Position numbers and translations under genes: made by a program. The notes below the pieces were generated by a model. The model ran no database searches and was not told the origin of the DNA. It was given only the letters and a program-made list of their open reading frames with translations. 64,000 nucleotides of DNA from Nocardioides sp. zg-1308 (lineage in GTDB: Bacteria > Actinomycetota > Actinomycetes > Propionibacteriales > Nocardioidaceae): assembly GCF_013155375.1 (NCBI RefSeq), contig NZ_JABJQY010000002.1, positions 1,426,001 to 1,490,000 on the forward strand, given 5' to 3'. Below, piece by piece: positions 52,010-60,420 of this stretch (the first letter of the stretch is position 1; the number at the start of each line of letters is the position of its first letter).

Positions 52010-52138
52010 GGGCAGTCCCGGACACGTGTCCGAGAAACTGCCCTCGGACCGACCGTCGGAGGGCAGCAACGCGGACACGTGTCCGAGAAACTGCCCTCGG
52101 AGCCACCGCCGGAGGGCAACAACGCGGACACGTGTGCC
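52010..52138. repeat. 53-bp tandem hairpin repeat (about 2.2 units)
   Basis: CGGACACGTGTCCG (14-nt palindrome) begins at 52019 and 52072; a third, truncated copy at 52125 keeps CGGACACGTGT. Period is exactly 53 bp. Each unit also holds a hairpin CTGCCCTC/GAGGGCAG. Units 1 and 2 differ at few positions. It fills the convergent gap, the third copy abutting the symporter's stop, so it may end transcription from both sides. Confidence 0.8.
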
Positions 52139-52139
52139 G

Positions 52140-53657
52140 CTAGCCGCGCTCCAGCTCCACGGCCTCCGGCGTGTGCAGCCGCACCATGAACCGGCCGGCG
52201 TGGGCGGGGACCGAGGCGCGGGTCGCCCGGGAGACGACCACCATCGTCAGGAACGACGCGGGCACCGACCAGGCGGCGGGCTGGCCGAGCATGGCGGCGG
52301 TCCAGCCCGAGGACGACGAGGTCGCGAGGGTCCACGCCACCGCGGCCCCCGACCCCAGCCCGCCGACGAGCAGGCCGGCCACCGCGCCGGCCGGCGTGAG
52401 GCCTCGCCACCAGATGCCGAGCATGAGCAGCGGGGCGAAGGTCGAGGCCGTCACCGCGAAGGCCAGGCCCACCGTCCGTGCCACCGCGACGTCCTGCGCG
52501 GGCAGTGACACGAGCAGGGGTACGACGACCGCGACCGCGGCCGCCACGCGGAAGGCCGCGACCCCGCCGAGGCGGTGGCGGCCCCACCGCCGTCCGGTCA
52601 CGTCCTGCGACAGCACGCCGGCCACCGCGATCGTCAGCCCCGAGCTGGTGGACAGGAAGGCCGCGAACGCGCCGGCGGTCACCAGCCCGGTGAGCACGGC
52701 CCCGAGGAGCCCGCCGACCACGAGGCTCGGCAGCTCCAGCACCAGCACGTCCGAGCGGCCCTCGACCAGGTCGGGTGCGTAGACGCGGCCGAGGGCGCCG
52801 TACAGCGGGGGGAGGACGTAGAAGATCCCCAGCAGCACCAGCACCGCCAGCGTCGTACGGCGGGCGGCCCGGCCGTCGGGGTTGGTGTAGAACCGCACGA
52901 CCACGTGCGGCAGGCCCATGGTGCCGAGGAAGGTCGCGACGATCAGCGAGTACGTCGTGTAGAGCCCGATCCCGCCGCCCGGCGAGGCCAGCGGCACCGA
53001 CCACGACCGCGGCGCCGCGGCCGCCGGGTCGGCGGCACCGTCGGCCAGCCAGACCGCGAGGAGCACGAAGACGGGCACGAGGAGGGCCGTCAGCTTGAGC
53101 CAGTACTGGAACGCCTGCACGAAGGTGATCGACCGCATCCCGCCGGGGCTGACCGACGCGACCACGACGAGGGCGACGACGAGCGAGCCGGCCCACGGCG
53201 GTGCGCCGATCGTGGCGCGCAGCGTGACGCCGGCGCCCTGGAACTGCGGCAGCAGGTAGAGCCAGCCGATGCCCACCACCAGCACCGAGCACAGCTTGCG
53301 CACGCCGCGGGAGCCGAGCCGCGCCTCGGCGAAGTCCGGCAGCGTGTAGGCCCCGGACCGGCGCAGCGGAGCGGCGACGAGGACCAGGAGGACGAGGTAG
53401 CCGGCGGTCCAGCCGACGGGGTACCAGAGCATCTCCGCGCCGAAGACCAGCAGCAGGCCGGCGACGCCGAGGAAGGACGCGGCGGAGAGGTACTCCCCGC
53501 CGATCGCGCTCGCGTTGAGCCGGGGCCGGACCGTCCTCGAGGCGACGAAGAAGTCGCTGGTGGTGCGGGAGATGCGCAGCCCCCACGTGCCGATCACCAG
53601 CGTCGCGAGCGACACCAGCACGACCGCCACGACGCCGGGCACGACGTCGGTGCTCAC
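52140..53657 (-). CDS. Sodium/solute symporter (SSS family)
   Basis: 505-residue symporter with about 13 helices; GGEYLSAASFLGVAG near residue 55 and the SSS core YTLPDFAEARLG are present. GTG 53657 overlaps the preceding DUF485-like stop by 4 bp; TAG stop at 52140. In the same operon as a DUF485-like protein and a LytS/LytTR sensor pair, so its expression probably responds to a carboxylate outside the cell (inference, as with BtsSR/BtsT pyruvate). Confidence 0.9.
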   Translation of the reverse strand: MSTDVVPGVVAVVLVSLATLVIGTWGLRISRTTSDFFVASRTVRPRLNASAIGGEYLSAASFLGVAGLLLVFGAEMLWYPVGWTAGYLVLLVLVAAPLRRSGAYTLPDFAEARLGSRGVRKLCSVLVVGIGWLYLLPQFQGAGVTLRATIGAPPWAGSLVVALVVVASVSPGGMRSITFVQAFQYWLKLTALLVPVFVLLAVWLADGAADPAAAAPRSWSVPLASPGGGIGLYTTYSLIVATFLGTMGLPHVVVRFYTNPDGRAARRTTLAVLVLLGIFYVLPPLYGALGRVYAPDLVEGRSDVLVLELPSLVVGGLLGAVLTGLVTAGAFAAFLSTSSGLTIAVAGVLSQDVTGRRWGRHRLGGVAAFRVAAAVAVVVPLLVSLPAQDVAVARTVGLAFAVTASTFAPLLMLGIWWRGLTPAGAVAGLLVGGLGSGAAVAWTLATSSSSGWTAAMLGQPAAWSVPASFLTMVVVSRATRASVPAHAGRFMVRLHTPEAVELERG

Positions 53658-54046
53658 GCCTCGTCCTCCGGCAGGACGGTCCCCACGAGGTCGGCGAAGT
53701 CGCGCTCGTTGCTCTCGGCGCGGCGGATGTAGACCCAGCCGAGCACCACCAGCCACGGGTAGGTCAGCACCCCGAGCAGGAGCCAGGCCAGCGGCACCGG
53801 CCCGATGCGCACCTCGCCGAGGCCGGGGAGGAGGTGGAACGCCACCGGCAGCAGGCCGACCGTCAGCGCGAGCGCGGCCAGCACGCGCAGCGCGAGGACG
53901 AGCTGCTCGCGCAGCAGCGAGCGCATGAAGACCTCGCCGAGCGCGGTCTCGGCGTCGATCTCGCGCGTCCCGGCGGAGCGTACGACGTCCGCGCGACGCC
54001 GCGGCGGCCCCGTGACCCGCACCCGGGGCGGCGGCTGGTCGCTCAC
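53654..54046 (-). CDS. DUF485-like small membrane protein
   Basis: 130-residue protein: a polar N-terminal part of about 50 residues and two membrane helices (LVLALRVLAALALTVGLLPVAF and PLAWLLLGVLTYPWLVVLGWVYI), like the DUF485 partner of ActP. GTG start at 54046 overlaps the LytTR gene's stop. Confidence 0.75.
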   Translation of the reverse strand: MSDQPPPRVRVTGPPRRRADVVRSAGTREIDAETALGEVFMRSLLREQLVLALRVLAALALTVGLLPVAFHLLPGLGEVRIGPVPLAWLLLGVLTYPWLVVLGWVYIRRAESNERDFADLVGTVLPEDEA

Positions 54047-54777
54047 GAGTCGCGCCGGGTCAGGACCGAGCGGAGCTCGCGGGTGTGCCGCCGGCTCACC
54101 GGGAGCTCGGTGCCGCCGATGACGACGCTCACGCGGCCGCCCTCGCTGCGGACCTCCTCGACGTGGGGGAGCGCGACCAGCACGGAGCGGTGGATCCGGA
54201 CGAAGCCCGCCGACGCCCACTGCTCGGCGAGCGAGCCGAGGGGCGTGCGGACCAGGTGCGACCCGTCGGCGGTGTGCAGGCGGGCGTAGTCGCCCTGCGC
54301 CTCCACGTGGGTGATCTCCGAGCGGTTGATGAACCGGGTCACGCCGCCGCGCTCGACCGGGATCTGCACGTCGCCCGACGGTGCCGGGCCGCCGGCCTCC
54401 ACGACGCGGCGTACGGCCTCGGCGAGGCGCTCCTCGCGCACCGGCTTGAGGACGTAGTCGACGGCGCGCAGCTCGAAGGCGGCGACCGCGTGCTCCTCGT
54501 GGGCGGTCACGAAGACCACCGGCGGGGGCTGCTTGAAGCGGGAGAGGACCTGCGCCAGGTCGAGCCCGGTCAGCCCGGGCATCTGGATGTCCAGGAAGAC
54601 CGCGTCGACCTCCTCGGCCTGCAGCACCCGGAGCGCCTCGGTGGCGGAGTCGCTGCCGCGCACCTCGCCGATGCGCGGGTCGCGGCCGAGGAGGAAGGTG
54701 AGCTCGTCGAGGGCGGGCCGCTCGTCGTCGATGACGAGGACCTTCAGGGGCGGGACACCACTCACGCCTGCACTCAT
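54043..54777 (-). CDS. LytTR-family response regulator
   Basis: 244-residue regulator: receiver domain with VIDDERP and FLDIQMPG, then a LytTR DNA-binding domain (ITHVEAQGDYARLHT near residue 160). Start ambiguous: GTG 54789, ATG 54777 and GTG 54765 all lie in a 12-bp repeat; GTG 54789 would overlap the kinase stop by 4 bp. ATG 54777 is used here. Controls the downstream symporter in all likelihood. Confidence 0.88.
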   Translation of the reverse strand: MSAGVSGVPPLKVLVIDDERPALDELTFLLGRDPRIGEVRGSDSATEALRVLQAEEVDAVFLDIQMPGLTGLDLAQVLSRFKQPPPVVFVTAHEEHAVAAFELRAVDYVLKPVREERLAEAVRRVVEAGGPAPSGDVQIPVERGGVTRFINRSEITHVEAQGDYARLHTADGSHLVRTPLGSLAEQWASAGFVRIHRSVLVALPHVEEVRSEGGRVSVVIGGTELPVSRRHTRELRSVLTRRDS

Positions 54778-54785
54778 GCCTGCAC

Positions 54786-55916
54786 TCACACCTGCACTCC
54801 GGGGGCGAACTTCGGCACCCGGACGATCACCTTGGTGCCGGCACCGGGGGCCGTCTCGACCACCAGACCGTAGTCGTCGCCGTAGGCGTTGCGCAGCCGC
54901 GCGTCCACGTTGCCGAGGCCGACCGAGTCCATCGACGTGTCCCCGGCGAGCGCCTGCCGGACCCGCTCGGGGTCCTCGCCGGTGCCGTCGTCCTCGACCT
55001 CGATGACGCACTCCTGGTCGAGGTCGCGCGCGGTGATGGAGAGCCGTCCGACGCCGTCGGACTTGTCGGCGCTCGCCTCGAGGCCGTGGCGCACGGCGTT
55101 CTCGACGAGCGGCTGGATGCACAGGAACGGCACCGCCACCGGCAGCACCTCGGGCGCGACCTGCAGCGTCACCTGCAGCCGGTCGCCGAACCGGGCCTGC
55201 TCCAGCAGCAGGTAGCGCTCGACGGAGCGGAGCTCCTCGGCGAGCGTCGTGTACTCGCCGTGGCGGCGGAAGGAGTAGCGGGTGAAGTCGGCGAACTCGA
55301 GCAGCAGCTCGCGGGCGCGGTCGGGGTCGGTGCGCACGAAGCTGGCGATGGCGCCGAGCGAGTTGTAGATGAAGTGGGGGCTGATCTGGGCCCGCAGCGC
55401 GCGGACCTCCGCCTCCATCAGGCGCGTGCGCGACAGGTCCAGCTCGGCCAGCTCGAGCTGGCCGCTGACCCACGACGCCACCTCGTCTGCGGCCCGGACG
55501 AGGCCCCCGGTCGTGTGCGGGGCGCCCACGACGAGCGCCCCGACGAGCGTGTCCTCGACGACCAGCGGGCTGACGATCGCCTGGCGCACCTCGCAGCCGC
55601 CGTCCTCGCAGACGAGCGTCCGCTGGTCGACGATCATCGTGCGCCCGGTCTCGGCGACCTGCTGGATCGTGCCCGGCAGCTGGGTGCGGTGGTGCCCGCC
55701 CAGCCCGTCCCACGCGAGCAGCCCGCTCGTGTCGCCCAGGCCGGCGGCCGGCGTGCCGAGGAGCGCGCGCAGGTGGCGCACGGACCGCTCGGCGCTCGCC
55801 GAGGTCAGCCCCTCCCGCAGCGCAGGGCTGGCGAGGGAGGCGTTGTGCAGCGCGCGGAAGGCGGCGCGGTCGGACTCACCGCCCAGCGACGTACGCCGCC
55901 ACCGCCACCTCGCCAC
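54786..55916 (-). CDS. LytS-type sensor histidine kinase
   Basis: 376-residue cytosolic kinase. A GAF-like N-terminal part (GHHRTQLPGTIQQVAETGRT) is followed by the His_kinase box ISPHFIYNSLGAIASF near residue 175, and an HATPase with ENAVRHG and GLGNVDARL. No membrane helices are visible, so it senses an internal or membrane-associated signal. GTG 55916 has TAGGGT 7 nt upstream. Co-transcribed with the LytTR regulator. Confidence 0.9.
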   Translation of the reverse strand: MARWRWRRTSLGGESDRAAFRALHNASLASPALREGLTSASAERSVRHLRALLGTPAAGLGDTSGLLAWDGLGGHHRTQLPGTIQQVAETGRTMIVDQRTLVCEDGGCEVRQAIVSPLVVEDTLVGALVVGAPHTTGGLVRAADEVASWVSGQLELAELDLSRTRLMEAEVRALRAQISPHFIYNSLGAIASFVRTDPDRARELLLEFADFTRYSFRRHGEYTTLAEELRSVERYLLLEQARFGDRLQVTLQVAPEVLPVAVPFLCIQPLVENAVRHGLEASADKSDGVGRLSITARDLDQECVIEVEDDGTGEDPERVRQALAGDTSMDSVGLGNVDARLRNAYGDDYGLVVETAPGAGTKVIVRVPKFAPGVQV

Positions 55917-55923
55917 GGTCGCG

Positions 55924-55929
55924 ACCCTA
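55924..55929 (-). promoter_or_regulatory. -10 hexamer (TAGGGT), leaderless kinase promoter
   Basis: Minus-strand TAGGGT ends 7 nt before the GTG at 55916, with no ribosome-binding site. Confidence 0.45.
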
Positions 55930-55950
55930 GCCGGAGCGGGCCGCGACCGG

Positions 55951-57162
55951 TCAGCGCTCGCAGCGGCGCTCGCGCTCGGCGGCGCACCGGTCGCGGCCCA
56001 GGCCGCCGTCGGCCCTGTCGCGGTCCCCGCCGCCGGTGAGCCGGTCCGTGCCGTTGCCGCCGCGGAGCACGTCGCGTCCGTCATTGCCGGCGACGACGTC
56101 GTTGCCGCGCGTGCCCGCGATGGCGTCCGCGCCCGGTCCGCCGTCGATGCGCGCGGACTCCTCGCAGTCGAGGTCGGGCTCGAAGATCGGGTCGTACGTG
56201 CGCCGGATGCTGTCGCCGCCCTCGCGGCCCTTGACCACGGCGCGGCACGCGGTGAACCCGAGCGTGTTGCGGTCCGGGTCGCCGCGGAGGAGGAGCTCAG
56301 GGGCGACGACCTCGGCGTCCTCGAAGTCGGGCACGATGACACGGTAGGACGTCGGGGCGTCGACGACGATCCGGTAGCGCTTGAGGTCGACCTCGAGCGC
56401 GACGTCGACGGAGGTGACCCCGAGGAGGTCGCGGCCGGAGCCGCCCTGGACCCGGCTGCCCTCGAGCGGCGCCACGCCTGTGCGGAAGGTGTCGTCACCC
56501 CTGCCGAGCGCGACGTCCACCTGCGACGGCACGCGGCTCCGGTCCACGACGACCTCGTCGGCGTCGGAGCCGACGAAGGTGAGCGGGCGTGGCTCGGTCG
56601 AGGCGCCGGTCCAGAACTCCTCGAGCCCGCTCCACGTCGTCCGCACGACGCCGTCGGAGGTGAACCGGCCAGCGACGTTGTCGACGACGGCGCTCCCGGG
56701 TCCGGTCGTCAGGAACAGGGCGTCCGAGCCCTTGCCGCCGTCGACGACGTCGGCGGTCGCGGAGGTGGCGTCGGGGTAGCTGACGGTGATCCGGTCCTCG
56801 GCACCACCGCCGAGGAAGGAGTCGGCGCCGGTGCCGAGGGTGGCGAAGACCGCCTGCCGGGGCGAGCCCGTCCCGTCGACGGCGTCGTTGCCCCCGCCGG
56901 TGTCGACCAGCAGGTAGGGGTGGCGCTCGCCGGAGATGCAGACCAGGTCGTCGCCGCCGAGGGTGTCGACCCGCGTCGCGCCGTTGCTGACCACGACGTC
57001 CGGGCCGTCGGTGCCGGCGACGGGGCGGTCGGCCGTGCCCACGACCGTGGCCGGCCGGCCCTGGCAGGTCTCGGCCGCGGCGCTTGCCGGGCCCGAGACG
57101 GTGGTCGGTGTGAGCAGGGCCAGGCCCAGCAGGCCGGCCGCGGTCAGTGTCGTACGACGCAT
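55951..57162 (-). CDS. Secreted RTX-like repeat protein
   Basis: 403 residues. Signal peptide (MRRTTLTAAGLLGLALLTP...ASA), mature N-terminus with CQGRPATVVGT, and several GGxGxD-type nonapeptides (LGGDDLVC, GGNDAVDG, GGKGSDAL; near the end GGNGTDRLTGGGDRDRADGG) typical of calcium-binding beta-rolls. The C-terminal tag GRDRCAAERERRCER is shared with its neighbour. Function unknown. A tandem paralogue follows upstream. Confidence 0.8.
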   Translation of the reverse strand: MRRTTLTAAGLLGLALLTPTTVSGPASAAAETCQGRPATVVGTADRPVAGTDGPDVVVSNGATRVDTLGGDDLVCISGERHPYLLVDTGGGNDAVDGTGSPRQAVFATLGTGADSFLGGGAEDRITVSYPDATSATADVVDGGKGSDALFLTTGPGSAVVDNVAGRFTSDGVVRTTWSGLEEFWTGASTEPRPLTFVGSDADEVVVDRSRVPSQVDVALGRGDDTFRTGVAPLEGSRVQGGSGRDLLGVTSVDVALEVDLKRYRIVVDAPTSYRVIVPDFEDAEVVAPELLLRGDPDRNTLGFTACRAVVKGREGGDSIRRTYDPIFEPDLDCEESARIDGGPGADAIAGTRGNDVVAGNDGRDVLRGGNGTDRLTGGGDRDRADGGLGRDRCAAERERRCER

Positions 57163-57235
57163 GGTGTCCCTCGGAGATCGATGTCGCTTGTCGGCTGGTG
57201 TGATGCGCGAGGCGGCCGCGGAGTTGCGGGAGCGG

Positions 57236-58684
57236 TCACCGCTCGCAGCCGCGCTCGCGCTCGGCGACGCAGCGGTCGCGGCCGTTCGACCCGTCGGCAG
57301 TGTCGCGACCCGGTCCGCCAAGCAGCGTGTCGGCGGAGGCCCGGCCCCTCAGCACGTCGCGGCCCTGGTCCCCGCGCACGTCGTCACGGCCCTCGCCGCC
57401 GTCGAGGACGTCGTTCCCGCCGGCGCCGCGGATGCGGTCGCTGCCGCCCCGGCCCTCGACCTGGTCGCGCCCAGGGCCGCCGATGAGGCGGTCGTCGCCC
57501 GAGTTGCCGCGGACGGTGTCGCGGCCGTCGCCGCCGTCGACGGAGGCGTCGCCGACGCAGTCGAACTCGTAGCTCTCGAAGAGCGAGTCGTAGGCCCACC
57601 GCAGGCTGTCGTCGCCCGGACCGCCACGCAGGACGGCGTCGCAGCCGGTCCACGTCAGGTCGTTGTCGTCGGCGTCGCCGGTCATGGCGACGGTGGGAGC
57701 CAGCAGCCAGGCGTGCTCCACCCCCAGGGCCGGCACCTCGACGCCGTCGACGGCCAGGAGGTCACCGGGAAGGTCGACCGCGAGCCGGCCGGTCCTGGTC
57801 GCCGCGACCACGTCGTCCTGCCCGGCGCCGGCGTCGAAGCGGCTCCCGGCCGCGATCGTGGCGGGGGCGACGCTGACGGAGTCGTCGCCGCCGCCTGTCG
57901 CCACCTGCAGGACGGGCGTGCCGTCCACGGGCTGCACGTCGAGGTCGTCCGGTCCCTCGGTTCCCCGGTAGCCCACCGTGCCGTCGCCGACGCTCAGGTC
58001 GATGGCCTCGAACGAGCCGAAGCTCGCGGTCCCCGCGGCGGTCGTGAAGGTGCCGAGGACCATGTCGACGGCGAGGTCGCCGTCGCCGGCGGCCAGGCGC
58101 AGCGCGTCGCCACCCGCGCCGCCGTCCACCACGGCGTCCGCAGCGAGGGCGGGAGCGCCGAGGTAGAGCTGGTCGGGCCCGTCGCCCAGGCGTACGACGT
58201 CACGGTTGGGCGTGCCGGGCGAGCCCGTGAAGACGCCGTCACCACCCGCGCCGGTGTCGATCGTGTCGGCCTCGGTGTCGGTCTGCGGCGCGGCCCGGTC
58301 GCCTCCGTAGACGGTGTCGTTGACGCTGCCCCCGAAGTACGAGTCGGTGCCGGGCCCCAGCTCGCTCGAGACGTAGTAGGTCCCCGAGGTCGCCGTCGTG
58401 TCCACCACGTCGGCCCCGGCGCCCGCGGCCACGGACAGCGCGTTGGAGCTGGTGTCGGTCACGGCGACGCAGATCAGGTCGTCGCCGCCGCGTGCGTCCA
58501 CGACACCGGCCGTGGCCGTGACGATCACGTCCCGACCCTCCGTGCCCGTGATCCTCGCGCCAGTGCCCACGATGGTCGCGGCCTCCCCGCGGCAGGTCTG
58601 CGCCGCGGCGGTGGCGGACGTGGTCGGTGCGAGCAGGGCCAGCCCGAGCAGGCCGGCAGCGGTGAGTGTCGTCGTACGACGCAT
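57236..58684 (-). CDS. Secreted RTX-like repeat protein, tandem paralogue
   Basis: 482 residues, related to the protein at 55951-57162: the same MRRTT signal sequence, CRGEAATIVGTGARITGTEGRD start, GGxGxD repeats (ARGGDDLIC, GGPGDDSLR, GGDGRDTVRGNSGDDRLIGG), and the same GRDRC-AERERGCER end. Longer than its neighbour. The pair is separated by 73 bp. Calcium binding is inferred from repeat type only. Confidence 0.8.
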   Translation of the reverse strand: MRRTTTLTAAGLLGLALLAPTTSATAAAQTCRGEAATIVGTGARITGTEGRDVIVTATAGVVDARGGDDLICVAVTDTSSNALSVAAGAGADVVDTTATSGTYYVSSELGPGTDSYFGGSVNDTVYGGDRAAPQTDTEADTIDTGAGGDGVFTGSPGTPNRDVVRLGDGPDQLYLGAPALAADAVVDGGAGGDALRLAAGDGDLAVDMVLGTFTTAAGTASFGSFEAIDLSVGDGTVGYRGTEGPDDLDVQPVDGTPVLQVATGGGDDSVSVAPATIAAGSRFDAGAGQDDVVAATRTGRLAVDLPGDLLAVDGVEVPALGVEHAWLLAPTVAMTGDADDNDLTWTGCDAVLRGGPGDDSLRWAYDSLFESYEFDCVGDASVDGGDGRDTVRGNSGDDRLIGGPGRDQVEGRGGSDRIRGAGGNDVLDGGEGRDDVRGDQGRDVLRGRASADTLLGGPGRDTADGSNGRDRCVAERERGCER

Positions 58685-58706
58685 AGGTCCCCCGAGGTGC
58701 GGTGGT

Positions 58707-59558
58707 TCAGCGGAAGTCGATGAGCAACATGTCGGTGTCGGTGCCGTCGCTCACGACCGGTCCCTCCTGTGACGGCTCGCCCCCGCCGGAAGTTGCCTGC
58801 TCGTCGCGGTCGACCACCGCGGCGCGGTAGCACCGGGTGACGTAGGGGACCTGCATGCCGTCCATGCCACGGCCGTAGTCCTCGTAGAAGGCGAGCAGCT
58901 CGGCGAGGTGCCGCTCCCGCGCGGCGTCGTCCATGGTCGCGAAGCTCGAGCGGGACCGGGCGAGGTCGAGGACCGTCTCGCGGTTGACCTCCTGCCAGTG
59001 CTTGAAGCTCGCCTCCTCCATGGCGCCGAAGAGCTCGCTCTCGGCCAGGTGCTGCGCCGAGGAGGTGTTGGAGTCCTGGCGGCCGAGGATGTCGCCCATC
59101 CGGCGCACCCAGGGGATCCGCTCGTCACGGCTGTTCCACACCAGCGCCAGGTGGCCGCCGGGCTTGAGGACCCGGGCGATCTCGACGAGCGCCGCCTCGT
59201 GGTCGAACCAGTGGAACGCCTGCGCAACCACCACCACGTCGACCGAGCGGTCGTTGGCCGGGATCTCCTCCGCGGTCGCGACCTTCGCGCTGACCTCCGG
59301 CACCCGCTCGTGGAGCATCGCCAGCATCGCCTCGTCGGGCTCGGTCGCGAAGACCGCGTGGCCCTGGTCGACCAGCTGCCGGGTCAGCTTGCCGGTGCCG
59401 GCCCCGAGCTCGAGGACGACCTTGGCCTCCCCGCCCGCCAGCCACGCGGCCGCCTCGACGGGGTACGACGGCCGGCCCCGGTCGTACGCCTCCGCGACGG
59501 CACCGAACGACCGCGCGGGGTCGACGCCGGCGGGGGACTCGGGGCTCTCGTCGCTCAT
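58707..59558 (-). CDS. SAM-dependent methyltransferase
   Basis: 283-residue class I methyltransferase; motif I VVLELGAGTGKLTRQLV near residue 46, then HWFDHEAALVEIARVLKPGGHLALVW near 113. Similar to UbiE/Coq5-type or small-molecule methyltransferases; substrate unknown. ATG 59558 with TAGCCT 7 nt upstream. Confidence 0.85.
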   Translation of the reverse strand: MSDESPESPAGVDPARSFGAVAEAYDRGRPSYPVEAAAWLAGGEAKVVLELGAGTGKLTRQLVDQGHAVFATEPDEAMLAMLHERVPEVSAKVATAEEIPANDRSVDVVVVAQAFHWFDHEAALVEIARVLKPGGHLALVWNSRDERIPWVRRMGDILGRQDSNTSSAQHLAESELFGAMEEASFKHWQEVNRETVLDLARSRSSFATMDDAARERHLAELLAFYEDYGRGMDGMQVPYVTRCYRAAVVDRDEQATSGGGEPSQEGPVVSDGTDTDMLLIDFR

Positions 59559-59565
59559 CCGCCTC

Positions 59566-59571
59566 AGGCTA
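59566..59571 (-). promoter_or_regulatory. -10 hexamer (TAGCCT), leaderless methyltransferase promoter
   Basis: Minus-strand TAGCCT ends 7 nt before the ATG at 59558. Confidence 0.45.
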
Positions 59572-59661
59572 CAAGCGCACGGGGGCCCTCAGCGAGGTGC
59601 CTCGCAGCGCGTCAGCCGTCAGCCGCGCCGCGCGTGCGCCCGGGCGGGGGTCGCCGCGCCC

Positions 59662-59667
59662 TACGCT
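59662..59667 (+). promoter_or_regulatory. -10 hexamer (TACGCT), leaderless promoter
   Basis: TACGCT ends 6 nt before the GTG at 59674, with no ribosome-binding site. Confidence 0.45.
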
Positions 59668-59673
59668 GCTCGC

Positions 59674-60399
59674 GTGAGCTCGTTCCAGCGCCTCGACGCG
59701 GCGCCCGTGCAGGACACCGTGGCGCGACTCGAGTCCCGCATCCGGGCGCGGTTCCCCGAGCGCGGGCTGCTCGCCGTGGCGGGTGAGCTGCGGGTGCTGA
59801 CCGCCGACGTGGCGGCGGGGGCGTCGGCGATCCGCGAGCGGATCCGGTGGGTACGCCTGGCCTCGCGCGCCGTGGCGGCGCTCGTGCTGCTCGCCACGGT
59901 CGCGGTCTTCGTGCTCGCCTCGCGCGACGCCGTACGAGCCGGCCCCGACCGCTCCTTCGAGTGGGTGCCGCTGATCGAGTCCACCATCAACGACCTCGTC
60001 TTCGCGGGGCTCGCCCTGTGGTTCCTCTACGCCCTGCCGCAGCGGCTCGAGCGCGGCCACCTCCTCGACCTGCTGCACCGGCTGCGGTCCCTGGCCCACA
60101 TCGTCGACATGCACCAGCTGACCAAGGACCCCGAGCGGCTGCGTGCGGACTTCGAGGAGACCGAGGCCTCCGTGGCGCTCGACCTCACGCGGGCGGAGAT
60201 GGAGCACTACCTCGACTACTGCTCGGAGCTGCTGTCCCTGGTCGGCAAGGTGGCGGCGCTGTGCGCCGAGGAGTCCAGGGACTCACTGGTGCTGACCACG
60301 GTCAGCGACCTCGAGACGCTGACCACCGGCATGTCGCGCAAGATCTGGCAGAAGATCTCGCTGCTGCCGCGCGAGGGCGCCCGCCCGGTCGTGGACTGA
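59674..60399 (+). CDS. Two-helix membrane protein of unknown function
   Basis: 241 residues: a cytoplasmic start with a predicted coil, two membrane helices (ASRAVAALVLLATVAVFVLA near 70-90 and STINDLVFAGLALWFLYAL near 110-130), and a long helical cytoplasmic part with EEYEHYLDYCSELLSLV-like coil. No family recognised. GTG 59674 with a leaderless -10. Confidence 0.7.
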   Translation: MSSFQRLDAAPVQDTVARLESRIRARFPERGLLAVAGELRVLTADVAAGASAIRERIRWVRLASRAVAALVLLATVAVFVLASRDAVRAGPDRSFEWVPLIESTINDLVFAGLALWFLYALPQRLERGHLLDLLHRLRSLAHIVDMHQLTKDPERLRADFEETEASVALDLTRAEMEHYLDYCSELLSLVGKVAALCAEESRDSLVLTTVSDLETLTTGMSRKIWQKISLLPREGARPVVD

Positions 60400-60406
60400 G
60401 CGCGAC

Positions 60407-60412
60407 TACCGT
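60407..60412 (+). promoter_or_regulatory. -10 hexamer (TACCGT), leaderless promoter
   Basis: TACCGT ends 8 nt before the ATG at 60421, with no purine-rich ribosome-binding site. Confidence 0.4.
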
Positions 60413-60420
60413 TCCTCCCC

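Noticed and set aside
52010..52138. CRISPR array
   Set aside because: Only about 2.2 contiguous units of 53 bp with no unique spacers between them, and no cas genes.
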